Shown here: positions 1 through 5,846 of the stretch, one piece after another | How the letters are laid out: each line of letters opens with the position of its first letter | Numbering within the stretch: the stretch's first letter is position 1 | NCBI GenBank assembly: GCA_910579925.1 | Contig: CAJTVY010000082.1 | Location: forward strand, 1-6,812 | Direction: 5' to 3' | Length of the DNA stretch: 6,812 nt | DNA from: an uncultured Dorea sp. | GTDB lineage: Bacteria; Bacillota; Clostridia; Lachnospirales; Lachnospiraceae | The notes under the pieces: generated by a model | What the model was told of the DNA's origin: nothing | What the model saw: the letters and a program-made list of their open reading frames with translations, nothing else | The model's database searches: none | Position numbers and translations under genes: made by a program

Positions 1-601
1 GAACTCCGGTATTCAGGATCAGATTCACCTCAGGATGCCTGATCAGGGTATTGGTTCCTTCCCTGTCCACCGCGTGAAGATAAGATATCCCATGTTCCGG
101 CATACCGTGTTCGCAGGCGGCCTTGATTAATATGTCCAATGTTCTTCCGACTGTCTTAACTGCTCTTGGATGTGCGGAAAAGATAATGGCATTGCCCGCT
201 TTTACCGCAATCACCGCATTGAAAATGGTCGTAGATACCGGATTGGTAGACGGCACCAGCGCTGCGATCACTCCCAGGGGCACTCCCACTTTCGCCGTAC
301 AGTTATCTGCATCTTCCTCTATAAATCCGACGCATTTCATATTGCGGATCTTTCGTCTTACCGATTCACAGATAAAATAATTCTTTGCAGCCTTGTCTTC
401 TGCCTTCCCGTAACCTGTCTCCTCATGGGACAATAAGGCGAGTTCTCCCAGATGCGTAACTACTGCGTCAAGCATTCCTTCCACAATGGCGTTAAGCTTT
501 TCCTGAGAGAATTGGGCAAGCTGCTTTTTTGCCATCGCTGCATTTTCAGCCAGTATCCTGGCTTCCTGGATGGAGAGCAGATCATTGTCGATAATATTCA
601 T
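1..601 (-). CDS. Acylating (CoA-dependent) aldehyde dehydrogenase of a microcompartment, N-terminal part (cut by window edge)
   Basis: An aldehyde + CoA + NAD+ to acyl-CoA + NADH enzyme of the EutE/PduP/AdhE-N type, expected inside the BMC lumen. The 200 visible residues begin with IDNDLLSIQEARILAENA, a helical start I associate with dehydrogenases of glycyl-radical-type BMC loci. They continue through EETGYGKAEDKAAKN to the Rossmann region GVIAALVPSTNPVSTTIFNAV (about residues 116-136) and IIFSAHPRA, which is close to the acylating family (PTTNPTST and IIFSPHPRA in AdhE). The sequence leaves the window just after NLILNTG, so the catalytic cysteine is not visible. ATG at 601 follows GGGAAGGAG with good spacing. 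It lies 23 nt behind the second shell gene and is evidently cotranscribed. No separate N-terminal encapsulation peptide is apparent. Substrate (acetaldehyde or propionaldehyde) cannot be decided here. Confidence 0.9.
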   Translation of the reverse strand, partial: MNIIDNDLLSIQEARILAENAAMAKKQLAQFSQEKLNAIVEGMLDAVVTHLGELALLSHEETGYGKAEDKAAKNYFICESVRRKIRNMKCVGFIEEDADNCTAKVGVPLGVIAALVPSTNPVSTTIFNAVIAVKAGNAIIFSAHPRAVKTVGRTLDILIKAACEHGMPEHGISYLHAVDREGTNTLIRHPEVNLILNTGV

Positions 602-624
602 GTCGTCTCCTTCCCTTTAGCGTT

Positions 625-936
625 CTACTCTTTTTGCGGAAGGAGTTTATCCAACCGGTAACGCTCCGTAATCTTGTACAGATCCGGATGCGGGCTTGCA
701 ATCACTACAGAACTGTACAGATTGCCTTCCATATCCTTCACCGCCTTCACACCGGCATCTACCGCACTCTGGCATGCCGCAATGTCTCCTGCAACCAGCA
801 CTGAGATATAGCCGGAAGCTGTGTTTTCATAACCCACCAGCTCCACGTCAGCGGCTTTTACCATCGCATCAGCGGCTTCTAGTACAAACACAAGACCAAA
901 CGTCTCTATCATGCCTAATGCATTATATTTAGCCAT
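625..936 (-). CDS. BMC-H hexameric microcompartment shell protein (second in operon)
   Basis: A 103-residue single-BMC-domain shell protein that should form hexamers tiling the facets of a proteinaceous organelle. It opens with ALGMIETFGLVFVLEAADAM and continues with AADVELVGYEN, the canonical first half of the BMC fold. The pore loop is ASGY (residues 40-43), followed by VLVAGDIAACQSAVDAG. The C-terminal half carries GNLYSSVVIASPHPDLYKI and a polar tail ending at QKE, slightly longer than the 90-95 residues of PduA-like proteins. ATG at 936 is preceded by a GAGGGAAG site. It sits 22 nt after the first shell gene and 23 nt before the aldehyde dehydrogenase. A different pore residue pattern and tail from its neighbour suggest a non-redundant shell tile. 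Confidence 0.95.
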   Translation of the reverse strand: MAKYNALGMIETFGLVFVLEAADAMVKAADVELVGYENTASGYISVLVAGDIAACQSAVDAGVKAVKDMEGNLYSSVVIASPHPDLYKITERYRLDKLLPQKE

Positions 937-958
937 AAGTCTTCCCTCTCCCTATGTA

Positions 959-1258
959 TTAATAAATGTCTACATCGTGACAGGATACGATATCACCGAT
1001 GATCTGAATCGGTCTAGGTATCACATGCACCGCCGTCACCTTGCCGATCTGTTCTGCGGCTCTCTTACCGGCATCCACAGACGCCCTGCAGGCAGCTACG
1101 TCACCCTTGACCAAAATCGTCACCAGAGTAGAGCCCACATTTTCATACGAGACCAATTCGACATCAGCCGCTTTCAGCATCTTATCACACGCTTCTAAAG
1201 CCGGAACCATGCCCAGTGTTTCAACCATTCCCAAAGCTTCTTCGCCGTAATATCTCAT
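959..1258 (-). CDS. BMC-H hexameric microcompartment shell protein (first in operon)
   Basis: A 99-residue BMC-domain shell protein, the first gene of the operon. It contains EALGMVETLGMVPALEAC, AADVELVSYENVGSTLV and ILVKGDVAACRASVDAG, then the HVIPRP motif near the C-terminus that is typical of PduA/EutM-type BMC-H proteins. The central pore loop reads G42-S43-T44, where PduA-like proteins have GSG, so the pore may be lined differently. The last residues (IQIIGDIVSCHDVDIY) form a short family-variable tail. ATG at 1258 is preceded by a near-ideal AAAGGAGGAGACA ribosome site, and a second GGAGG lies further up. The upstream 287 nt hold candidate promoter and operator sequences. Confidence 0.95.
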   Translation of the reverse strand: MRYYGEEALGMVETLGMVPALEACDKMLKAADVELVSYENVGSTLVTILVKGDVAACRASVDAGKRAAEQIGKVTAVHVIPRPIQIIGDIVSCHDVDIY

Positions 1259-1286
1259 TGTCTCCTCCTTTCTTAATCCTCCTGAA

Positions 1287-1314
1287 GTAACTGTTTTCGA
1301 TATCTGGCAGTTAC
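1287..1314. promoter_or_regulatory. 28-nt inverted repeat in the BMC operon leader
   Basis: Perfect 7-bp arms GTAACTG (1287-1293) and CAGTTAC (1308-1314) are separated by 14 nt that include GATATC. The arm centres are 21 bp apart, about two helical turns, which suits a dimeric or tetrameric regulator binding one face. As RNA it could instead form a hairpin just upstream of the ribosome site. Its position between the putative promoter and the first shell gene suggests operon control; which regulator is unknown. Confidence 0.45.
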
Positions 1315-1331
1315 ATTATTTATTCCATATT

Positions 1332-1363
1332 TAGGGTATCATTTCCCTATTGGTCAAAGTCAA
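1332..1363 (-). promoter_or_regulatory. Candidate promoter and operator of the BMC operon
   Basis: On the minus strand TTGACT (1358-1363) is followed after 17 nt by GATACC (1335-1340). A second, overlapping TTGACC (1352-1357) lies 18 nt from TAAATA. Both -35 hexamers are good and both -10 hexamers poor, as in activator-dependent promoters. The spacer/-10 area carries an inverted repeat TAGGG-N8-CCCTA (1332-1349), a plausible operator. The predicted leader is about 70 nt. This is a by-eye promoter call. Confidence 0.35.
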
Positions 1364-1545
1364 TATCGTACATTTTACCCTTTTTTTCTCTTTATTTTTG
1401 TGCAATTTTTATATTGAAAATCCCCTTTAACCTTCTATCTGGCGTCTGGAAAAACCTACAGCCTTTTTTTTACAGTTTTTACTGAATTTTCCCCTTTCCC
1501 TTAACGGGAATTCTACCCTGTACTTCTTTTTCCTTTTCGTGCGCC
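1364..1545. other. AT-rich intergenic stretch between the DUF4125 gene and the BMC operon
   Basis: No gene is visible. On the minus strand it is A-rich with purine runs and two similar blocks starting AAAGGGGA, 69 bp apart (at 1497 and 1428). A small inverted repeat TTCCC-N5-GGGAA (1496-1510) lies downstream of the DUF4125 stop, but no U-tract follows it on the minus strand. No convincing intrinsic terminator is seen, so read-through from the upstream unit into the BMC operon is possible. Confidence 0.4.
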
Positions 1546-2163
1546 TTACTCTGAATCGCAATTGGTCAGCATGCGACTATAAAAATCCATTATTTTTTCA
1601 TAGATCATACGCACTGGATTTTCATGTTTCTCGAGATGTGAAATAATATCCTGGCAAGCCAGCTGCAGAGTGGCCTCCGACCACGTCTTAAGTTCTCCGG
1701 AAAAATACAGACGTATAGAAGCGCCGCCCTGATTGTCATATGGATTACGCCCCCAGGCCAGCATATTGGGATACTGTTTTTTCACATGCTCATAACAATT
1801 CATAAAAGTAATCGTCATACTTTCCACCAGACGCATCTTTCGACCGCTGACCTGAGGAAGATGTAACCTTAATTTTTCTTCAAACCAGACCGGATCAGTT
1901 TCTTCCATCATCCAGGAATATTTTTCTGTAATCAGATTCCGTCTGGCCTTTTGTGCATCTTCTATATCTTTCAGATAGCTTTTCAGCGTATTTTCTGTAA
2001 AAATGCCGTGTTGAGCATAACGCATAATATAGAAAGTATCAAAATCATCCTGGCAGGAAGCCCGGCCGCCAATGTTTGACACCTCAGAAAACATCTTATA
2101 TTCTTCTGAAATTATCTGTTTTATCAATTCGTCTTTGGAGTTATATTCTCTGTTTTCTGCCAT
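1546..2163 (-). CDS. DUF4125 family protein
   Basis: A 205-residue, probably soluble and mostly helical protein that I assign to DUF4125 by overall pattern. No biochemical function is known to me. Notable stretches are a charged N-terminus (NREYNSKDELIKQIISEEYKM), the centre SNIGGRASCQDDFDTFYIMR, then ITEKYSWMMEETDP, and a conserved-looking PNMLAWGRNPYD. No signal peptide or membrane segment is seen. ATG at 2163 is preceded by AAAGGA with 6-nt spacing. It starts 16 nt after the DUF4037 stop and is the last gene of a three-gene unit. Function from context is open: it could be a partner or substrate of the nucleotidyltransferase-like neighbour. Confidence 0.8.
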   Translation of the reverse strand: MAENREYNSKDELIKQIISEEYKMFSEVSNIGGRASCQDDFDTFYIMRYAQHGIFTENTLKSYLKDIEDAQKARRNLITEKYSWMMEETDPVWFEEKLRLHLPQVSGRKMRLVESMTITFMNCYEHVKKQYPNMLAWGRNPYDNQGGASIRLYFSGELKTWSEATLQLACQDIISHLEKHENPVRMIYEKIMDFYSRMLTNCDSE

Positions 2164-2179
2164 ATTCTATCCTTTCTTT

Positions 2180-3109
2180 CTAATCATAGTCCGCCATAAC
2201 ATGCAGACTTCGAAGCCATCTGTCCTGAATACCGCTCATAATGGAATTTCCATGGGGTTCAAGGAAATCACCGTTACTGGTAGAGTAGCCCCTCTGCTTA
2301 AGTTCACGGATTACTTCATTACATATATTTTCTATCAGAATTCTTTTCTGTATAGCATTCTTTGAGGTATCTTCTAAGTGGATAAAGGCTTTCAGATCGA
2401 CAGCCACGTTCCTAAGTTCTGTCAGAGAATCCGTTCCCCGAAACGCCCATTTATAGAAGGGCATGTATTTCTTATTCAGAAGATAAATCACAGAAAGCGC
2501 AGCCTTCACGAACTCACTGCCGGCCAGATATGCGCTCTCCCATTCTCCTCTTCGGCAGCAGCGCACATAATTATATTGTCCAGACTGTGCCATGGCTACT
2601 GTTTTTGCGGCCAGTTTTTTTCGAATCACATCTTCTGGATAATAGGCAAGCAGATGATTGCGCCTGCGTGTAAACTCTCCATATGGATCCTCAAATACAG
2701 CGCCGTTTGTCGCAACGGCCAGGAAACCTTGAGGAATCTGGAACCATTCCTTGACATCAACCGGAATGTGCCGGATTCCGGTATATTTTTTGTAGAATCC
2801 TTCGATCGTCATGATACCGCGTCTGATAACCGTCTGTCTTGACTTACTCCTGGGATATCCGCGGTATATCCCAGGTAATGCCTCATATGCCTCCTCTAAC
2901 CTGCCGCCGCACTCCTGATAGACTCTCTCCGGTATCCAGATACAGAAATCAGGGCCAAAATCATGGTCCTGTGACAACTCGTCATCATAGCCATAGCATT
3001 CCGATCCCTCTCCTACCAGCCCTAAAGCTGCATAACCCCGAATCAATTCCAAGCCGCCGGCAAATAATTGTTCTTTACAGAATTCATAAAAACTATGGGA
3101 TAATTCCAT
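2180..3109 (-). CDS. DUF4037 family protein, nucleotidyltransferase-like
   Basis: About 309 residues from ATG 3109. The N-terminal region contains GEGSE (residues 33-37) followed by SQDHDFGPDF (46-55). This G-S...D-x-D arrangement recalls the metal- and nucleotide-binding core of the polymerase-beta-like nucleotidyltransferase fold. The second half is helical with EFVKAALSVIYLLNKKYMPF and a following YKWAFRG, resembling the C-terminal helical domain of kanamycin/lincosamide-type nucleotidyltransferases. I therefore infer transfer of a nucleotide to a small molecule or protein, target unknown. The DUF4037 name is a recollection. The start is uncertain: ATG 3109 has AGAAGG 9 nt upstream, while a TTG at 3118 would add three residues. 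It overlaps the TPR gene's end by 17 nt, implying translational coupling, and lies 16 nt ahead of the DUF4125 gene. Confidence 0.82.
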   Translation of the reverse strand: MELSHSFYEFCKEQLFAGGLELIRGYAALGLVGEGSECYGYDDELSQDHDFGPDFCIWIPERVYQECGGRLEEAYEALPGIYRGYPRSKSRQTVIRRGIMTIEGFYKKYTGIRHIPVDVKEWFQIPQGFLAVATNGAVFEDPYGEFTRRRNHLLAYYPEDVIRKKLAAKTVAMAQSGQYNYVRCCRRGEWESAYLAGSEFVKAALSVIYLLNKKYMPFYKWAFRGTDSLTELRNVAVDLKAFIHLEDTSKNAIQKRILIENICNEVIRELKQRGYSTSNGDFLEPHGNSIMSGIQDRWLRSLHVMADYD

Positions 3110-3926
3110 TCCCTTCAACCTTCTTCACCTTCCTTCTGACTCTCTGCAAATCCTCCATGATCTGATCGTAATCACAGGTATGCCCAAAATCCCGCTCTAT
3201 CAGTTTTGCGGCCCGGATATACCTCTCTTCGGCATTCTCATAATACCCTTGTACATCGTCCAAATTCCCAAGCGCATACACTGCGTTCGCATAATGAATA
3301 TCCCTGTCTCCGCTGCTTTTCTCATATAACTGCAGTGCATGCATAAGATTCTGTCTGGCATCCGAAAAGGCATATTCTTTGGCCTGGGCCTGCCCCAGAT
3401 TTGTATAAGAAGTGGCCAGTTCACCCATACACTCCGGCAGTTCTCCTATAATCTCTATTGCCCGCAGCGCCATATTCTGCGCCTCTTTTGTCTGGCCAAG
3501 TTCCCGCAGGGCGGCGCTCATATTGTTGCATAACGCGGCTGTCTGATATGCCTCGCCTCCAAGCCTTTCCAGTATTTTAAGAGCCTGCCGGTCGATGTCG
3601 TATGCTTTCTCATAAGACTTCCGGGCAATATACACATTGCCAAGATTAATCAGCGCCGCCGCATAGTTGCTCGTTCCCTTCAAACCCATCTGCTCAAGCC
3701 CTTCCATTACCTTCTCATAAGTCCAAAGCGCTTCGTCTGTGCGCCTCATGGCACGATACAGTCCACCAAGTTCATTACAGACTGAAACCACCCCCTCCAG
3801 GTCTTTAAGATTACCGGCTCTTGAAAGAGTCTCAAGCAGATAAGGTTCCACTTGGTCCATCTCTTTCTTCTCGTACAAACTGTCCAGTACGTCGTAAAAT
3901 TCCCGTATATTAATCTTTCCTTCCAT
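3093..3926 (-). CDS. Tetratricopeptide (TPR) repeat protein, first gene of the DUF4037/DUF4125 unit
   Basis: A 277-residue all-helical cytoplasmic protein. Successive repeats of about 40 residues are visible: VCNELGGLYRAMRRTDEALW, ALINLGNVYIARKSYEKAYD, LCNNMSAALRELGQTKEAQN, SYTNLGQAQAKEYAFSDARQ and AVYALGNLDDVQGYYENAEE. These match TPR helix A/B signatures, so it probably scaffolds protein-protein contacts. The N-terminus (KINIREFYDVLDSLYEKKEMDQVEPYLL) looks family-specific. I chose ATG 3926 because GGAGG (3933-3937) lies 6 nt ahead and the likely promoter starts RNA near 3987. An in-frame ATG at 3980 would have almost no leader and no good ribosome site. The 3' end overlaps the DUF4037 gene. 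Confidence 0.88.
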   Translation of the reverse strand: MEGKINIREFYDVLDSLYEKKEMDQVEPYLLETLSRAGNLKDLEGVVSVCNELGGLYRAMRRTDEALWTYEKVMEGLEQMGLKGTSNYAAALINLGNVYIARKSYEKAYDIDRQALKILERLGGEAYQTAALCNNMSAALRELGQTKEAQNMALRAIEIIGELPECMGELATSYTNLGQAQAKEYAFSDARQNLMHALQLYEKSSGDRDIHYANAVYALGNLDDVQGYYENAEERYIRAAKLIERDFGHTCDYDQIMEDLQRVRRKVKKVEGNGIIP

Positions 3927-3993
3927 CCACTTCCTCCGCTCTGTACACTGGTATGCGGTCAGCACACCAGAATCTGCCATTTAATCTCTTCTG

Positions 3994-4025
3994 ATTATAC
4001 ACTTTACACATAACGGGAAAGTCAA
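3994..4025 (-). promoter_or_regulatory. Promoter of the TPR/DUF4037/DUF4125 unit
   Basis: On the minus strand a perfect TATAAT (3994-3999) has TTGACT (4020-4025) upstream. The spacing of 20 nt is longer than optimal, so a regulator or a weaker alternative -35 may be involved. Transcription would start near 3987, giving a leader of about 60 nt before ATG 3926. Confidence 0.5.
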
Positions 4026-4134
4026 GATATAAAATTAGAATATCTAACTAATAAATAACAGCTATTGATCGCCTTCTCTTTCAATTAACATTCTGTAGAG
4101 AATGGAACTGCTCTCTGGCTGAAATATAAACTTA

Positions 4135-4163
4135 TTGTTATTAAGTGAAGAAAATGATAAAAT
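4135..4163 (+). promoter_or_regulatory. Candidate promoter of the nuclease gene pair
   Basis: TTGTTA (4135-4140), a 17-nt spacer and TAAAAT (4158-4163) predict a start near 4170, 34 nt before ATG 4204. This supports the shorter reading of the downstream gene over the in-frame TTG at 4135, which would lie inside the promoter. The rest of the divergent intergenic region (3927-4203) is AT-rich and otherwise featureless, apart from an 18-bp repeat-end-like sequence at 3953-3970. Confidence 0.4.
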
Positions 4164-4203
4164 TAGGAAGTATTATGAGAAAGGAATCAGAGGGAATCGT
4201 ATA

Positions 4204-4620
4204 ATGATTGCAGTCGTATGTGTGGATGAGAAGAATGGTATGATGTTTCATGGACGGCGCCAGAGTCAGGACCGGATCATGAGGGAGAATCTGCTTCAGG
4301 AATGCAGAGGGAAAAGGCTGTATATGAATGAATATTCAGCCAGGTTATTTAAGGATGATGAAGGAGCAGAGATTATCGTCTCGGAGAATTCCCTCAAGGA
4401 TGCGGGAGAAGGGGATTTTTGTTTTGCGGAAGATATGGATATAAATGATTACGTGCAGAAGATTGAGACTTTAATCTTATATAAATGGAACCGATGTTAT
4501 CCTGCAGATTTCTTTTTATCCGGCATTCTGTCAGATGGGAACTGGATATTAGACAGAACAGAGGAGTTTAAAGGTTACTCTCATGAGCGGATCACAAAGG
4601 AGGTATATCGGAAGGTATGA
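4204..4620 (+). CDS. Conserved protein of unknown function paired with the secreted nuclease
   Basis: A 138-residue protein beginning MIAVVCVDEKNGMMFHGRRQ. Similar proteins in Lachnospiraceae are, as I recall, sometimes labelled ribonuclease Z. No metallo-beta-lactamase HxHxDH motif is present, so that label is not supported by sequence. The opening (hydrophobic strand, VDEKNGM, then RRQSQDR) is loosely reminiscent of a dihydrofolate-reductase-like nucleotide-binding start, but only weakly. Other visible blocks are KRLYMNEYSARLF, FCFAEDMD, ETLILYKWNRCYPADFF and SHERITKEVY. No signal peptide, so cytoplasmic. ATG 4204 follows GAGGG at 9 nt. The stop overlaps the nuclease start as ATGA, so the two are translationally coupled. 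An inhibitor or quality-control role for the nuclease is possible but unproven. Confidence 0.8.
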   Translation: MIAVVCVDEKNGMMFHGRRQSQDRIMRENLLQECRGKRLYMNEYSARLFKDDEGAEIIVSENSLKDAGEGDFCFAEDMDINDYVQKIETLILYKWNRCYPADFFLSGILSDGNWILDRTEEFKGYSHERITKEVYRKV

Positions 4621-5510
4621 TCAAGAGGCATAAGTGGAATGTAAGTAGGAAAGTGTATTATTGGCTGCTATCTGTACTTTGCTGTCTGTTTCTGACAGCT
4701 TGTGAAGAGGAACAGAAGCTAGGGACCCAGCGCACGACAGAAAGCATTTCTCTGGAAGACGTGCCAGAGTATTCAGGGGCGCCTTATGTGGAAATTAATG
4801 AAAACGAACCGATTTTTTCAGGTGAAGATTCCGGCGAGCATTCATTTGAGACGTACAGTGAGCTGGACAGTCTGGGAAGGTGCGGCGTTGCTTATGCAAG
4901 TGTGGGAACGGACCTTATGCCAACTGGGGAGAGAGGAAGCATAAGCCACGTGAAACCCACCGGATGGCATTCTATCCAATATGAACATGTGGACGGAAAA
5001 AATCTGTATAACAGGTGTCATCTGATCGGATATCAGTTATCTGGGGAGAATGCGAATGAGAAGAATCTGATTACAGGGACTCGTTATATGAACGTAGATG
5101 GGATGCTTCCATTTGAAAATATGGTTGCAGATTATGTAAAGGAAACAGATCATCATGTCTTATACAGGGTTACTCCGGTTTTCAAGGGAGATAACCTGCT
5201 GGCAGACGGCGTGCAGATGGAAGCATATTCTGTTGAAGATGATGGAGAAGCAATTTCCTTTAATGTGTTTGTCTATAACGTTCAGCCTGGGGTTGTGATT
5301 GATTATGCGACTGGGGACAGCCAGGCGGGAGAAAATAAAGACGGTCAGGATGAGACGGTGGAGGGAGAAATCAGAGGAAATTCTAGATCGAAGATTTATC
5401 ATTGTCCTGGACAGGCGGCATATGAGGAAATGGAAGATTCGAAGAATCTGGTAATCTTCCGTACCGAGAAAGAGGCCGAGGAAGCCGGATACCGGAAAGC
5501 CAAGCGATAA
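4617..5510 (+). CDS. DNA/RNA non-specific endonuclease family lipoprotein
   Basis: A 297-residue exported protein. Residues 1-29 form a lipoprotein signal: basic start, hydrophobic core and lipobox L26-T27-A28-C29, predicting a membrane-anchored enzyme on the outer face. A charged linker follows. The nuclease domain has YNRCHLIGYQL around residues 131-141, then NEKNLITGTRYMN. This is the beta-beta-alpha-metal region of the DNA/RNA non-specific (EndA/Serratia-type) family, with H135 as likely catalytic base and N150/N159 as candidate metal-binding residues. The usual DRGH is NRCH here. The C-terminal 44 residues (GNSRSKIYHCPGQ...FRTEKEAEEAGYRKAKR) resemble an Ada-type/nuclease-associated module seen at the ends of related nucleases. 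ATG overlaps the previous stop; AGGAGG lies 13 nt upstream. Likely roles are nucleic-acid scavenging or DNA processing at the cell surface. Confidence 0.9.
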   Translation: MIKRHKWNVSRKVYYWLLSVLCCLFLTACEEEQKLGTQRTTESISLEDVPEYSGAPYVEINENEPIFSGEDSGEHSFETYSELDSLGRCGVAYASVGTDLMPTGERGSISHVKPTGWHSIQYEHVDGKNLYNRCHLIGYQLSGENANEKNLITGTRYMNVDGMLPFENMVADYVKETDHHVLYRVTPVFKGDNLLADGVQMEAYSVEDDGEAISFNVFVYNVQPGVVIDYATGDSQAGENKDGQDETVEGEIRGNSRSKIYHCPGQAAYEEMEDSKNLVIFRTEKEAEEAGYRKAKR

Positions 5511-5523
5511 ATGATAACTTAAA

Positions 5524-5544
5524 GGGCTCATTGTAATGCAGCCC
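5524..5544 (+). terminator. Hairpin downstream of the nuclease gene, weak terminator candidate
   Basis: GGGCT (5524-5528) pairs with AGCCC (5540-5544), and the inner CAT/ATG extends the stem with one bulged C. It begins 13 nt after the stop codon. Only a CTTCG follows instead of a U-tract, so termination may be inefficient or rely on the structured repeat further down. Confidence 0.35.
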
Positions 5545-5608
5545 CTTCGAAAGTAACAGTTCAGCAATCTGTCCTGTTACCTTTGCCTAATGTACCGTTC
5601 ATATTTCC

Positions 5609-5762
5609 CCAGATGACTTGCCTGGATTTCCATCTGCATCGTTGGCTTCACTCAACGCTCAGGTCATACGGAATCCTCCCGCAAGCGGGTCCCTCCTTGT
5701 GACAACAGCCACCGCCTCGTTCAGCCGCCTTGCAGATTGAAAATCCATTCTGCGTCATATGG
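5609..5762. repeat. Element C: structured, imperfectly palindromic intergenic repeat
   Basis: The outer arms GGATTTCCATCTGCA (5624-5638) and TGCAGATTGAAAATCC (5731-5746) are complementary with one bulge and one mismatch, and ATGAC/GTCAT (5613-5617, 5754-5758) extend the pairing. Inside are two smaller hairpins, CGTTG/CAACG (5640-5657) and CCCGC/GCGGG (5678-5689). Three blocks, ATCTGCnnCGTTGG, AGCCACCGCnnCG and CCGCCTTGCnGAT, recur in the same order in element B at 6588-6651, so the two belong to one repeat family. No open frame of note. Confidence 0.6.
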
Positions 5763-5809
5763 TTAAAAATGAACGACACCGTATACTATATATTTTTTTC
5801 AAATTTTTC

Positions 5810-5838
5810 TTTTCTTCTGAAGAAAATAGTGATATAAT
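5810..5838 (+). promoter_or_regulatory. Promoter of the tRNA-Ala gene
   Basis: Perfect TATAAT at 5833-5838, with its start point predicted near 5845, only 2-3 nt before the mature tRNA 5' end. The -35 position (5810-5815, TTTTCT) is poor. It is overlapped by a 17-bp palindrome, TTTTCTTC-T-GAAGAAAA (5810-5826). The upstream stretch (5763-5809) is AT-rich, like an UP element. Confidence 0.6.
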
Positions 5839-5846
5839 CATGATAT

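Noticed and set aside
123..932. Plus-strand open frames opposite the aldehyde dehydrogenase and second shell gene
   Set aside because: Their peptides match nothing recognisable and lack ribosome sites; the minus strand is clearly coding.
1041..1250. Plus-strand open frame opposite the first shell gene
   Set aside because: Shadow of the BMC-H codons; no domain and no ribosome site.
1347..1373. Eight-codon ATG...TAG frame in the BMC leader as a leader peptide
   Set aside because: Too short to distinguish from chance, and it overlaps the putative promoter itself.
1496..1510. TTCCC-N5-GGGAA as terminator of the DUF4125 gene
   Set aside because: Short stem and no U-tract after it on the minus strand.
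2378..3165. Plus-strand frames of 154 and 108 codons opposite the DUF4037 gene
   Set aside because: Low-complexity, His/Ser/Pro-rich products typical of antisense reading; the minus strand carries a coherent family protein.
3927..3980. 18-codon N-terminal extension of the TPR protein from ATG 3980
   Set aside because: No good ribosome site and only about 7 nt downstream of the predicted transcription start, whereas ATG 3926 has GGAGG at 6 nt.
4135..4203. TTG start and 23-residue extension of the 138-residue protein
   Set aside because: The extension overlaps the best promoter candidate, has no ribosome site, and the family-like sequence begins at MIAVVCVDEKNG.
5160..5567. Minus-strand frame of 135 codons opposite the nuclease
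   Set aside because: Antisense shadow of a well-supported nuclease gene.
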